A stretch of DNA of 64,000 nucleotides from Plotosus lineatus (GCA_024760905.1 CM045750.1:10458919-10522918), one strand, 5' to 3'. Positions 1 through 12,318 are shown, counted from the stretch's first letter. The notes: generated by a model from the letters alone, not told the origin. Numbers and translations: made by a program.

Positions 1-1790
1 TGCAAACATCATAGTCCATGGAGATTCTTGTCGAAGCTCATCTGTCAACCTGTACATCACCATAGCAAACAAGAAGGGGCTCAGAGCTGACCCTTGATGC
101 AGTCCCACCTCCACCTTGAACTCTTCTGTCACACCGACAGCACACCTCACCACTGTCTTACATCTCTTATACATGTCCTGCACCACTCTAACATATTTCT
201 CTGCCACCCCAGACTTTCTCATGCAATACCACAGTTCCTCTCTGGGCACCCTGTCATATGCTTTCTCCAAATCCACAAAGGCACAATGCAGCTCCTCCTG
301 AACTTCTCTGTACTTCTCTATTAACATCCTCAAGGCAAACACTGCATCTGTGGTGCTCTTTCTTGGGTACCAGCACACTTCTCCTCCATCCCTCTGGCAT
401 CCTCTCACTCTTTAAGACCTTGTTGAATGTACTGCTACCTCTCCGAGACACCTCTATACCTCCACCGGTATGTCATCAGGACCACCTGCCTTTTCATTCT
501 TCATCCTCTTCAATGCCCTCCTCACTTCACCCTTACTAATCTTTGCTACTTCCTGGTCCTCAACAATCACCTCTTCTACTCTTTTTTTTCCTCTCTCATT
601 TTCCTCATTCATCAGCTCTTCAAAGTACTCTTTCCATCTTCCCAAGACACTTCTGTCATCAGTCAGGAAATACATTTCCCTCTCTGTCCTTAATCACTCT
701 AACTTGCTGCACGTCCTTCCCATCTCTATTTCTCTGCTGTGCCAACCTGTATAAATCATTTTCTCCCTCTTTACTTTCCAACCGAACATACGTCATCATA
801 CGCCCTCTGTTTGGCCTTTGACACCGCTACCTTTGCCTTACGCCGTTTCTCCCTGTACCCCTGATTACTCTCTTCTGTCCTCTCTATGTCCCATTTCTTC
901 TTAATTAACCTCTTCCTTTGTACACACTCCTGCACTTCCTCATTCCACCACCAAGTCTCCTTCTCTGCTCTCCTTCCAGGGACACACCAAGTATTCTCTG
1001 ACCTGTCTCCCTGATCACATTTAATGTAGTTGTCGAGTCATCTGGAAGCTGACCACCTAAAGCCATTTTCAACTCGTCCTTGAAGACATGACATGACACT
1101 CTTCCTTTTTCAGCTTCCACCACCTTGTCTTCTGCTCTCCCTTTGCCTTCTTCACCTTCCTCACCATCAGCATCATCCTGCACGCCACCATCCTATGCTC
1201 TTTGGCAACACTCTCACCCGCTACTACTTTGCAGTCACTGACTTCCTTCAAATCACATCGCCTACACAAGAGTTAGTCTACCTAGACGAGAAAGTATTTA
1301 CCACAGCCATTTCCATCCTTTTTGCAAAATCTACCAACATCTGTCCTTGTGTGTTCCTGTCTGTTATTGCTTATGCCCTTACAACATTGAACATAACTCC
1401 TTCAATTTCTAACTTGAGACTCATCACTCTGTCTGACACTCTTTTCACTTCTAGAACATTCCTGACAAACTCCTCCTTCAAGATGACTGATGGGAAGAGA
1501 AATGGAGTTGGCTTAAACCCTGCTCCTAACCTTGCTATCTTTCCACCTGGTCTCCTGAACACACAGTATGACCACCTTCCTCCTCTGCATCATGTCAGCC
1601 AGCTGTCTACCTTTTCTTGTCATTGTTCCAACATTCAAAGTCCCTACTTTCAGTCCGAGACTCATGCCTTTCCTCTTCTCTCTCTACCTACGGACATGCC
1701 TCCCACCTCTCCTTCAACCAGCAGTAGTCCAATTTCCACCAGCACCCTGTTGGTTATCAGCACTGATGGCGGTCATCGTTAACCTGGGCC
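1..1790 (-). mobile_element. RTE-like LINE, minus strand, cut by window edge
   Basis: Read on the minus strand, this is a decayed non-LTR retrotransposon. Its 5' end lies near 1790, with the start of the apurinic-type endonuclease region at about 1640-1750. Reverse-transcriptase-like segments lie at 454-675 (a GPDDIPVEV stretch) and 94-324. It is closely similar to the plus-strand LINE at 15605-17298. No frame stays open through the element, so it is inactive. The RTE clade assignment rests on remembered family similarity and is moderate. Confidence 0.75.
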
Positions 1791-1830
1791 TCGACCAATT
1801 TGGTATGAAAGTTTTTGTTGTGACTCACAT

Positions 1831-2145
1831 TTTATTTGGGTCAGGAAGGTCATGAGATATTTAAAAAAAAAACCCACCTGTGCCAAATCAAACATGAGAT
1901 TCATTCACTGTGGTGACTCCTGAAAAAGCCGAAATGAAATCACTCAATCTCATGCATCAGCCAGGTAGACTACTTTGCATGTTTTGGAATGTGGGCAGAA
2001 ACTGGAATACCCAAGCATGAGGAGAACATGCAAACGCCACACAGAATCATCCAATCTGGAATCGGACCCAAATCTTATTGCTGTGAGGCAGATGTGCTAA
2101 GCACTACACCACCACCGTGCCACCCTCGTGGTATATTACCAAACT
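1831..2145 (+). repeat. Left boundary repeat of the tandem duplication (copy 1 of 3)
   Basis: The tail of an S1 SINE (ending near the 'aaaaagccgaaa' motif at about 1925-1940) is followed by a repeat with the 'aactggaatacccaagcatgagg' context and a short 'ggtatattaccaa' end at about 2130-2143. The same composite recurs at about 17740-18145 and 31080-31465. Its left flank differs from the other two copies. Its right flank matches copy 2. Confidence 0.7.
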
Positions 2146-2640
2146 TCTGTTCCCTTCAGGGGTCACCACAGCAAATCATCTGCCGCCATCGCATCCTATC
2201 CTCTGCATCTTCTTACACCAACTACCTTATGTCCTCCTTTACCACATCAATGAAGCTTTTTTTGGTCTTCCTCTCAGCCTTCTGCCTGGTAGTTCCAACC
2301 TCAGCATCCTGCTCCCAATATATTCACTATCCCTCCTCTGCACGTCCAAACCATTTCAATCTAGCCTCTCTGATTTTGTCTCCAAAACCTCATACATGTG
2401 CTGTCCCTCTTATGTACTCATTCCTGAGCCTATCCATCCTCATTACTTCCAAAGAGAACCTCAACATTTTCATCTCCGCTACATCCAGCTCAGCCTCCTG
2501 TCTTTTCCCCAGGGCCACTGTTTCGAAACCATACTACATTGCTGGCCTCAAAAATCATCTTGTACACTTTTCCTTTCATTATTGTCTCAAAACCAGACAC
2601 CTAATAGCTCCTACCACCATGCTTGGCAGGTGCTTAAAAT
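2146..2640 (-). mobile_element. 5'-truncated RTE-like LINE 3' fragment
   Basis: The reverse complement carries the LINE 3' coding end, including a REARLRWFGHVQRR-type segment, as in the element at 15605-17298. An almost identical fragment sits at the same place in unit B (18146-18620), so the insertion predates the duplication. Confidence 0.7.
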
Positions 2641-2885
2641 GACCATCTTGCTCCAGTTAAATTCGTGTTTATATGTATACTTGGAGGTCCAAATAAAGCT
2701 TGCCAAGTCTGAAATCACTTTGCACCCATCTTGATGCAATACAAGTGTTTGTGTATCTACACCAAGTCGTTAGCACCCTAAGACAACGAGCAAGCAAAGT
2801 CTTGGGGAAGCAGCTAACAGGACAGCTTTGTTGAATAGCTTATTCTTTATCCCACAAATAAACACAAAAGATGCTCCAAAATGCA

Positions 2886-2891
2886 TTTATT
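2886..2891 (-). other. Polyadenylation signal of importin-alpha copy A
   Basis: AATAAA on the minus strand, about 50 bases past the stop codon at 2942. It is conserved at 18910-18915 in copy B. Confidence 0.7.
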
Positions 2892-3754
2892 CAGCCAAAA
2901 AGTTTTAAAAGTAGTCAATTTTCCACTGAAGCGCAGCGGCTTCAGTCTTCATCGTAGTCACCACCCTACACAAAAAAAAGTGGGGGGGGGAAACACATCA
3001 CATGGGGTGCATCTGTACAAACAGAACAAGATGCTTTGTTTTTGCTTACAACCCACCTGAAAGTACTTATCAAGAATTAACATGGCAGCCTCACTCACGG
3101 CACTGTTTTCATGATCAAGGAGGTGATTTAGGTGATGCAGGCCACGCAACTCTTCCACCAGCAAACAAAGCCCTTCAACCTCACCAAGTTTTTCTGCATC
3201 CTATGGAAACCAACAAGTTAATTCTCGGCAGCACAAGTCAGTGAACCTGTAGCATAGAGGCAAACATGATGAACCCTAACGTGTGTATACTTAAGAGCAA
3301 AAAAGATCCAGCAACACCATGGTACCCTTACCAAGAAAAGGTTGTAGACCACTTCAAGGACGACCATGATGGTCTTGGGCTCGGTCTCTTTCAACGTTAG
3401 CAAATTGAGGATACCTGCCAAACCACCACATTTCACAAACTGCAGCTTTTGCTCCACCGTTCCCCCACGGGTGTAGTTCAGAGCAGCCCAGGCAGCTTCT
3501 TGTCGGGTTTGAAATTCAGCCTGTAAACAAGAATCAGTCAAGTTTAGACGTCCCTGTGGCCACATACGTGGTTTATACCCGCCCCCCACACACACACACA
3601 CACAGCTTGGAGGAGAGGTCGGTGAAGAACACGTTAAATTTAAATTAAAGTCCTCTAGGGAATATTTCACCTGCACTGTAATTTCACTCAATCTGGGGGC
3701 TGTGCCAGAATTCTGGCAGAAGCAGCAGCCATAACAGCTCGTAATAGCGGTATA

Positions 3755-4050
3755 AGTCTGTTGGGCTTTTTAGACCCGAGCCTAGTGGCTCATCAGGCCA
3801 GTGCTTATCCCCGGTTTCCGTAGCGTGAAGCAACCAGGAGTTCAACTCCCCCTGGATGGGATGCTAGTCCATCACAGGTTACCTTCCCAGTATATTTACT
3901 GGTACCCATTTATACTGCTGGGTGAACAGAGGCACACTTGTGGTTGAGACCTTGCCCAGGGGTCTTAGCACAGTGAGGGTCTCAGTGGGATTTGAACTCA
4001 TAACCACCCAATCATAAGTGCAGCACCCTAACCACTACACCACCAGCTCC
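3755..4050 (-). mobile_element. S2 SINE in importin-A intron, absent from copy B
   Basis: This is a tRNA-headed SINE with its head on the minus strand. It is flanked by near-identical 9-bp duplications (3746-3754 and 4059-4067, one mismatch). The matching position in unit B (near 19640) has no SINE, so it inserted after the duplication. Other S2 copies are at 52102-52401 and 59108-59418. Confidence 0.8.
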
Positions 4051-4629
4051 AATATCACAGCCGTATACAAAGGGCAAAAAATCCACAGTAGAGACCCAAA
4101 GTTCTTTCTGCAGGGCGTTTTTATTGAGACCATCTATAGCTGGCTGTTGACTATGGCGTTCATCTGCCCTTTGATAGGTCTTGGTTTTATTCCAATTGGG
4201 TTGCTTGCCACCCTAGTCACCAAATTTGGAACCTGGTGGGGGAGCCAGTTCAGTCACCGACCACGCAACTGGTTGTACTGGCTTATATATTACCAGTAGC
4301 AGGGCAAAACCTGACATCATGATTGAGAGCAAAAACCACCACAAACAGATGTTGAGCAGCATTGTGCTCTGAATATTGTGAAGTTTCATGAATGAAACCG
4401 GACAGATGTAGGATCTGCAGATTAATGATGGCCACCCCCAATGTGAAGCAGTGGCCATGAGCATGTTTTATTAAAAAAAACACAACTCAACAGTATGATG
4501 CAAATAAGATTGAGAATGTTTGGTTGAAATTAGTTGACCAGTTGCAGAGCAGATAATTATCTGGATCGGCAATGATGAGACGATGGCTCATGAAATGGAA
4601 TAATCATGTCGACTCACTTAACCTCTGTT

Positions 4630-4935
4630 AGGGTCTCAGGAAGGCTAAAGCTTCAGACAACACTTCACAAAAGGTGGGGGTACACCCCGAGCAGCTTACC
4701 AGACCATTGCATGGCCAATAACCATTCATTCACTCACCTGGGGGCAATTTGAAACAGTCAATTAGCCTAATGTTTACACTTTTGGATCATGGTAGGAAAC
4801 AGGATTACATACGGATTCTACAGCAGGCAGCCAAAACAAGGATTTGCACCCAGTACCTTCTTCCTATGAGGCAGATGCAACAACCAATCATATTACACTA
4901 CCAATTGACCTGTGCTTGCAATTTGAACTTGTGAA
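4630..4935. repeat. R2 dispersed repeat in importin-A intron 7
   Basis: Fragment of a common fish dispersed repeat with blocks such as 'agcttaccagaccattgca' and 'ggcaatttgaaaca'. Paired with 20220-20745 in unit B. Confidence 0.5.
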
Positions 4936-5037
4936 CACAGCTATTAAGCCAATACTTGGAACATTGTGGAAGTAAATAGATGCAAAAGCAGCTGCCCCCC
5001 AAAAAATTCCTGCTTTATCCCCTAGTCCAGGGGTCAC

Positions 5038-5565
5038 CAACCTTTTTGAAACAGAGCTACTTCTTTGGTACCAATGCGAATGCGGTAATGCAAAGGGCTA
5101 CCAGGTGGATATACACTTGACAAATTCTCAAATTTACCTTTAATTACATGTTATAAATAATTAAATGATATTCATCTATGTAAGGGCTCAGGAACAAGAG
5201 CCAAAACCTAAAATCTAATCCTCTGAGAGCCTAATATATTTTCAATACCGAGACCAACAATTTTAGAGTATACAGTAGTAAGACTCAATTTACTTTAAAC
5301 AATTGTTCCTGTCACTGCAGCATGTGCATAGAAGTGCGTCCCAAGGCAATCAGCTGGTCTGCAGGTTGACCTTTTTTTCATGTCTGATCATTTGTGTTGT
5401 GCTTGCCAGCTCTGCTTGGCTTCTTGCACATGAGCTGATTAAAAAGGTAACTTTCCCTCGTTTTCCCCAAAAACTCAGGCTATTGCATCTCAGCCACTAG
5501 CGTTGCGAGGTATTGGCCCCACCCACACATTGGAGTACAGAAAGGATTGGCTCTTCACCGTGGGG
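5038..5565 (+). mobile_element. H1 hAT-like element, 3' end deleted
   Basis: It begins with the terminal sequence 'caggggtcaccaacc' and matches the complete copy at 20839-21653 in unit B. The right end, about 300 bases or more, is missing, so unit A lost it after the duplication. Confidence 0.6.
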
Positions 5566-7598
5566 AAGTTAAGTCCATCAAGCACTTTAAAGGTTGTGCT
5601 TACAAGCTTATAGGATTCCTGCACGCCATTGCTGTCTTAGGATTTGATGGTTGACTAGCATGAACAGTCTCCTGACACTGCTATAGAAACAAGTTATTAA
5701 AAAGGCATGCCAAATTATCCCATAATCTCAGTAATTGCAGCTGAAACTACCTTCCACTATGGGGGTGCCATTCCAGAAAATTCCATACTCTCAGAATCAG
5801 TGTGATGGTACAAGTTGCCCAGTTATTTTCCATTAATTTAAGACCCTTGGCCAACACATGTGATTAAAATGATTTGGCAACACCTACATTTTTCAGAAGC
5901 GCCACAATATGAGGCAACAGCCCATATGTTGTAAGCTGCTGAATCTGCTCACATGGTCCAGCTGCAATGTTTGACACAACCCAGGTTGCCCGTTTTTGGA
6001 CATTGGGTAAGTGGTGATGCATTAGTCTTGGCAAAGCACTCAGCACACCAGCATCGATGGCCATCTTTGTCTGCAGGTCTGAGCCACTTACAATGTTTCC
6101 AATAGAACGAAGTGCTGGGACCTATTTAAAAATGGGTAAAGGAGTCTGAACTGGTGCACATCAATTACTGATTGTAGATGAGCCAAGAACACAAGTCCTT
6201 CAACTGAGACAAAACCACTTACCAGCACCGCAACTTCCTCACAACGCAGAAGTTCAACCAGTCGTGGAATAACTCCAGTCTTTACTACAATGTCAATGCA
6301 CTCATTTGGCCCATCTGTAAGGTAGGAGATGGCCCAGCATGCATCAGAGAGAACTGCTACATCACTATAGTTAAGCAGAAGTACAATGGAGGGCAGCATC
6401 TGCTGAACTGCAGAGAAGCGAGGGAAAGGATCGTTGTTCCTGCACAGGTTGGCGAGGGTCCAGGTCAGGGTGCGGATGTAGGAAACCTGTGGAAGACCAT
6501 CTTTTACACCATGAACTGTAATATCCAGTAAATAAATATTTACCATTGTGGAACCTACAGGGACACTCGGGCTAATCAATTCTAGTAGAGATGGGATCAC
6601 GTTGCTGTCAATAAGCACATCACGAAATGTTGGACCATCACCTGTGGAAACAGTTTGCATCTAAAGTATGACAACACCCTCTTACACCTTCATACAGTCT
6701 TCAAACAATAAGACATTCCTGATGGTCTTCAAGAAGCCACAGTTACCTGCGATATTGCCCACAGCACAAATGGCATGCCTACTTATGCTTAACTCAGGTG
6801 ACGTCAAAAGTGCAATTAAGCCAGGCACCGCACCATGCTCCACCACCTGCTGCGTGTACCAGGACTTGCCTGACGCCACATTGCTGAGTGACCAAGCAGC
6901 TTCAAACTGCAGAGTAGGGTTATCGGTCCTCCCCAAAAACTCTACAAAGTATGTCAAGAGCCCTGCCTCCACTATTTCTTTTAATGGAGCATTCTTTTCC
7001 AGAGACACCAGCTTCCTAAAAACAGGAAATTAAGACAAGACAATGAGCAAGAATTTGGAATAAAGCAATTAACAGGAGTACAAGATCCCTGATCTCCCAC
7101 CTTACCTGGCTGTGCGACACCCCTGTACTTGTCGCTCTGGACAGTCACTGTTAACATTAGCAAGGATTTCCTGAATTGTGGCTGAAATCACCTAATGAAG
7201 AAACCAGAACACTGAGGATAAAGCACTCAGGATATAGTTCCAGGATAAGAAGACTACAACCTGTTGATTATTGGTGCGGTGTTCTGGAGACAGGGGCTCG
7301 TCATCAGGCTGAGAGGAAATATTTCTTGTTTTCAGGATGCTTTCGAATCTGTGTGTTTTCCTAAGCACCAGACACACTGTAGCTCTGCGTGTACGCATTT
7401 TCTTAAAGAATAATAAATTAAAGTGAGGAAAGTAATAAATAAAAATACAAAAAGATCTCCACGAGGCTGCTCAGTCTTATTCACAGGTTCAAACTTACCC
7501 TCTACACTAATGCACTGTTGGCTCGGTTTTTGAAATTACACACGTGGTTATTGGGTGACTTCTCAGTAGGCATCCTGTGTATGCTGAACTTCCACTGG

Positions 7599-8300
7599 AG
7601 ATAAATGTTTAATTTAGAAAAAGGCCTTTAATATGGTCGACAACTTAAATAAACAGCTTAGCTTTATTTGGGGAAAAAAAAAAAAAATCCTTCCAGTCAC
7701 CCTGGCTTCAGTATACCAACCTCAAGCAAACACACAAAAAGCACCCCACCACGGCCTTGTTGAGATATTTAAACACCATGGCTAACAATGATCAGGTGAT
7801 TGTAATTAGCATTTCACCCATGACTGATGAATGAGCAAGCATTTGTAACCTTATCCGCTTTTAGTGCTGTTCTAACTGGAAATTTGCTCACATCGCTCAG
7901 TAAAATGTGAAATTTTAATACCACATTGAACCCCCTGCAAGGTCCCCACCCTCCCCATCATATTTGAAATTATTGGAAGCTATTTGGAACTGGTGACCTG
8001 AGAAAAGGTGCAATAATAGAATAATCTGGAGAAGAAGTGGCAGATAGTCAACACATTCAATTAATGATGATGATAATAATAATAATAATAATAATGGGAA
8101 GTTTCACAATAAAAGATAAGACTTTTATTGAAGCATCATTCTCAAGTACATCCTCTGGATTATATTAAAAAAACCTTTATTGTTTACATTTCAATTTTCA
8201 AATATATAATATTATTACAAACAATTATTATTATCCACAGGCATTTTTCACTGATACTCTTTTTCTCTCGTACACGGATTATATATTCTTTACCTTTCAC
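7599..8300 (-). other. Importin-A upstream region and old tyrosinase-A 3' flank
   Basis: A likely splice acceptor (minus-strand CTCCAG, near 7599) precedes the importin start codon, which suggests a separate 5' UTR exon. I could not place that exon. The rest is AT-rich and holds an (AAT)n run near 8080-8095 and the tyrosinase-A polyadenylation signal at 8176-8181. The same layout occurs at 23948-24660 in unit B, where a long poly(A) tract (about 24018-24055) is added. Confidence 0.45.
8176..8181 (-). other. Old polyadenylation signal of tyrosinase-A
   Basis: Minus-strand AATAAA equivalent to 24556-24561 in unit B. In unit A it is separated from the tyrosinase last exon by the 3.4-kb P element. 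Confidence 0.6.
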
Positions 8301-8510
8301 CCCAATGATGTGGAAGATAAACTAGACTGCGGACAGGCCCCTTTCACGTGGTAATTCGGCTTCAACTTCCAGTTCGGGCAAAACAGTGCTTCGGATCTGA
8401 GTTTCAATTGAAAGTTGACATCCTTTGGCATCCTTATAATTGTACGATTTGAAACATAACAACATCAAATCTAACTGGAATACGTTCGGTGTAGCTTGTT
8501 TTGTGTAAAT

Positions 8511-10036
8511 ATGGTTAATTCTTGTTGCACTGTTGACTGTCAAAACCGTGCAGGCGGTCCCGAAGAAGCAACTTTTCACCGGTAAGTGTGTCTCAGTTTA
8601 ACCGTGAATTTACAGTTTGGTAGTTGATGTTTGGTTTTGAATTAATTCACATCCTGTTTGAAATAGATACGCCATGTTTACTTTGACGTTTTGTTGATAT
8701 TATTAGTTAATGTTCTCGCTTTCAGAGATATACTGTTACTGTCAGTATGTCGCCAGCCATACACGCATCATTGGAAGTGCCTTTCAACAAGGTTCATGAG
8801 TAAGTTACTTCTTGAATTGCTGTTCTGTTATGTTGCATTCTCAATGGGTGAGTCGCATATCAGCGAAGCCTGGGATTTCCCAGCAGGTGCTAAACCTGCT
8901 TCAGTCAAAGGCAGCAGCTGATTCAAGAAACTGCAGCTACTGCACGATCATGCTTGATGGAACGTCTCTGAGGAAGCATCTTGACTGGGATCCAAAGCAT
9001 CAAGAGTTGGTTGGCTTTGTTGACCTTGGTGCGGGGTCACTGGAAGGTGGTGCAGGAGAGGCTACTGGCGCACTTGTTGTTATGGGTGTCGGCCTCCAGG
9101 GCCAGTGGAAAGTGTCTGTTGCATATGTTTTAACCAATCATCATAATTATCCGCAGAAATCCAGTGTCAATCGTTATTATCTGTTATTTGTGCACTGTAT
9201 GATTGTAATGTACATGTTTTGGCTCTTATTATGGATGGTCATAGTACAAATCAAAAAATGGCAACTCTTTTAAAGAAAAAAATTTCGTCCAAAAGCAGAC
9301 AAGGAACGTGAAGTTAGCAGAAACAAACAATGAGTTCTTCAGTAGCTGCTGCTTCATGGTATGGACATCAAATAGGTTGTGATGATTTTGATGACTGTGA
9401 GGGGACAGCAAATTTTATATCTGTTATTGATCATATGTTTGATATTTTTCAGCAGTCAAAGGGTTATAAAAGTCCACTGAGAGGTTTGTAATGCAAAGTC
9501 AGTGTTCGTGAGTATGACGGATATGTCTGGTAGAAAGGTGTGTTTTGGTAAGAGAAAGATGGGTGTCATTGGTTTCTCGTGTCACATTGAGAGTGTCCTC
9601 AAATTGTCTCAGGAATTGTTAATGGGTCAAAACCCTGTACAGAGATATTTATTGACATACAAGTTATCTCAGGATCATTTGGAACTTCTTTTTTTTTCTG
9701 TGTTGTGCGGCAACATGGTGGGTGGAATAACAACCCATCAGCTTTGCAGTTCTCCAGTGCTTTCAGATCCCTGCTTAGTCATGCTGGTGTATCTATCAAT
9801 GGTTCTATTAAATTGTATAGCACAGGACACAACATCCTTATTGAATGTTGTTGATGCTGGGGCTGATATGGTTGTGCCTGCAATCTCTTTTGATTCAGCT
9901 CTCTGTGATCATACATACAGTGTTACCAGAACTGAGTGCATTTGTTGAGGGAATCTTAGAATATATTGCTGGATGGGTAGTGTGTGCAGCCACAAAGAAG
10001 ATTTCTTGCAGGTTGACGATATCCTACTTCTTGTAA
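8511..10036 (+). pseudogene. THAP domain / P-element transposase remnant
   Basis: A first exon (8511-8581) encodes an N-terminal THAP-type start, MVNSCCTVDCQNRAGG, with the first cysteines of a C2CH zinc finger. It ends at a GTAAG donor. Downstream segments match P-element/THAP9-type transposases: CTIMLDGTSLRKH with the first candidate catalytic Asp and VGFVDLGAG (about 8938-9050), QGQWKVSVAYVLTN (about 9098-9140), YLLTYKLSQDHLELLF (about 9650-9695), and then GGWNNNP in a different frame at about 9720. A YIAG-type C-terminal segment lies at about 9960. A T-run near 9690 marks the frame change. Much of the THAP domain and central region is missing. The gene is therefore broken, and any activity would have to come from another copy. 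Confidence 0.8.
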
Positions 10037-10390
10037 GGAGACCAGTTGCGTTCTCCTCTAAACTGGTACTGAGATGGCATGTGCATGTACTGTATAGATG
10101 TTCGGCCATTGTGCATCAATATCCCAGGTGAACTTGTACCTATATCCTAAATGAGTTAATTGTTAACATAACAAGCATGTATGTAACTGGTCTGTTATTG
10201 TGTATACTGTATCTGTAATCAATAAAAAAAAATAAAATCATCATGTTGCTACTGCTCATTTATATGATATAATATTACGTGTGTAGCTTAACTGTAAGTG
10301 TTTGTGGTTATAAATGTGTAATCGCCTTGTGTTAGAAAAAATGTCCGAAAAATTCCTTGTCATTTATCAATTGAAATCCCTGTTACACTA

Positions 10391-11375
10391 CTAGTCCTTC
10401 TAAAAAAATAGCATATTGCGATAAAGTTCATAATTTTCTGTAATGTACTGATAAAAATTAAACTTTAATATATTTTAGATTCATTGCACACCAACTGAAA
10501 TATTTCAGGTGTTTTATTGTTGTAATACTGATGATTTTGGCATACAGCTCATGAAAACCCAAAATTCCTATCTCAAAAAATTAGCATATCATGTTCAGGT
10601 AGTCTAACCGAGCTATTAACCTAATCATCTCAATCAACCAATTAACTCTAAACACCTGCAAAAGATTCCTGAGGCTTTTAAAAACTCCCAGCCTGGTTCA
10701 TTACTCAAATCCGCAGGGTCAATCTAGCTAGCCATCAGGATATTTTGGAGCACTTCATGCTTCCATCTGCCGAACAGCTTTATGGAGATGAAGATTTCAT
10801 TTTTCAGCACAACCTGGCACCTGCTCACAGTGCCAAAACCACTGGTACATGGTTTACTGACCATGGTATTACTGTGCTCAATTGGCCTGCCAACTGTCCT
10901 GACCTGAAGCCCATAGAGAATCTGTGGGATATTGTGAAGAGAAAGTTGAGAGACACCAGACCCAACACTGTGGATGAGCTTAAGGCCGCTATCGAAGCAT
11001 CCTGGGCCTCCGTAACACCTCAGCAGTGCCACAGGCTGATTGCCTCCATGCTACGCCGCATTGAAGCAGTCATTTCTGCAAAAGGATTCCCGACCAAGTA
11101 TCGAGTGCATAACGAAAATAATTATTTGAAGGTTGACCTTTTTTGTATTAAAAGCACTTTTTATTTGTCGGATGAAATATGCTAATTTTTTGAGATAGGG
11201 ATTTTGAGTTTTCATGAGCTGTATGCCAAAATCATCAGTATTAAAACAATAAAAGACCTGAAATATTTCAGTTGGTGTGCAATGAATCTAAAATATATGA
11301 AAGTTTAATTTTTATCAGTACATTACAGAAAATAATGAACTTTATCACAATATGCTAATTTTTTTGAGAAGGACA
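10391..11375 (+). mobile_element. Tc1-like transposon, internally deleted, nested in the P element
   Basis: About 200-bp inverted ends are visible. The left arm (10393-10600) starts agtccttct. The complement of the right arm (about 11170-11374) starts gtccttctc. Both contain 'catacagctcatgaaaac' and a 'ttagcatat' inner end. Only the C-terminal third of a transposase remains between them (10745-11125). Confidence 0.88.
10745..11125 (+). pseudogene. Tc1 transposase C-terminal fragment
   Basis: The reading frame carries the Tc1/mariner DDE signature around FQHNLAPAHSAK and NWPANCPDLKPIENLWD. The second catalytic Asp of the usual FQxDNAPAH-type motif is Asn here, while the final Glu (IENLW) is present. 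The N-terminal DNA-binding domain and first catalytic Asp are absent because of the internal deletion. It cannot encode a working transposase. Confidence 0.85.
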
Positions 11376-12000
11376 AGAGAAGTGGGCGTGCCAGTTGACA
11401 TGTTTGGCATGGGGAATATTAAGGTCTGTACTTCCTATTATGTGTCGATATATCTTCCAAACTTTCCTAGGCATGCTGCAAATGTTTAGCTGATATTCAT
11501 GTCTCTAGGGATCCAAAACATCCTCAGTATTTAGATTTATCGTATAGTTTTCCATACCGATGTGTGTATGTTTACCATGCTTTTTGCCCTAACCGGAAGT
11601 CGGAGCCTATTGACCACGACGGTATGCATAATATATGCAGAGCGCGCGGTCGAGTTTATCTTCCACGTCATTGCATTTAGCCCACTGAAAATTTCATAGA
11701 CACTGTTGCCACCTAGCGGCAACGTGCGTCACTCCATCCAAGCTTGGTTGACGAGAGGCTGGTTCTCGGAGTTCCTTTTCCTTCTTCTTGATACAAGTCT
11801 TCGGATTTTAATCAGCACCACAGCCACAAGTACAAAACAAACCGCGTACAAAACCGCAGCGTCCAGGAGCCAGGGCTCACGCAATGGTTCGAGATAGGAC
11901 GCAATGTCATCTCCAAACCTCTGACCTACAATCATAAAATTAACATAATGGAATTATAAATATGAATAAAAATCAGATTGGTAAGACATTTCATTCATCC

Positions 12001-12318
12001 ATTCCATTTTCTGAACCAATTAATCCCAAATAGTGTCACAGGGAGACAGGTGCCCATCTCAGCCAACTCTGGGTGAAGGCAGAGTACAACCTGGACAGAA
12101 ACACGCTGGCGGCTTTGCAGCATCTCTTGTTGAAAGTCAGCAAAATGGTTCTTTTACATGAATCTCTCACCCTAGACAGCGAGAGACATGGCCGGCCTTT
12201 AATAACCCTGTTAGCTGCACTAGAGGGGACAGGGACAACCCTGTGGAGAGTGGGACTCGAACCACTAACCTTAGGATGAGCGATCCAGTGCCATTCAACA
12301 CCAGGCCACCACTGCCCC
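12001..12318 (-). mobile_element. S1 tRNA-derived SINE
   Basis: The head (complement of 'accaccactgcccc' at the right end) carries A/B-box-like tRNA promoter features with a GGTTCGA-like element. The tail is of the 'ttctgaaccgcttaatcc' type (type II). Confidence 0.75.

Larger units (their letters stand above)
2942..7573 (-). pseudogene. Importin-alpha (KPNA2/7-like) copy A, probable pseudogene
   Basis: This is the unit A counterpart of the intact gene at 18966-23923. All ten exons are recognisable on the minus strand with matching phases: 7499-7573, 7261-7401, 7106-7191, 6747-7015, 6559-6641, 6223-6486, 5888-6121, 3332-3520, 3057-3200 and 2942-2965. Exon 1 is 75 bp instead of 66 because of a 9-bp insertion just before the donor. 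The insertion reads GTG TAG AGG and stops translation at codon 24. Basic residues of the N-terminal importin-beta-binding region are also changed: copy B reads [10 protein letters not shown] and copy A reads NFKNRANSAL. The other exons remain open, so the loss looks recent. A minor GT donor upstream of the insertion or a later start could rescue it, but I think this is unlikely. An S2 SINE in intron 8 and a deletion in intron 7 are specific to this copy. Confidence 0.8.
8303..11673 (+). mobile_element. P-element-like DNA transposon with terminal inverted repeats
   Basis: The left end reads caatgatgtggaagataaac. The complement of the right end reads caatgacgtggaagataaac. That gives an inverted repeat of about 20 bp with one mismatch, and weaker matching extends inward. 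Unit B has the uninterrupted target at about 24611-24625, so the borders are set by a paralogous empty site. The element carries a decayed THAP/P-type transposase (8511-10036), a likely polyadenylation signal near 10220, and a nested Tc1-like element (10391-11375). No 8-bp target duplication is visible, although P elements normally make one. Confidence 0.85.

Noticed and set aside
2989..7573. Two separate importin genes both counted as functional
   Set aside because: Copy A has an in-frame stop in exon 1 and altered N-terminal basic residues, so only copy B is called as a gene.
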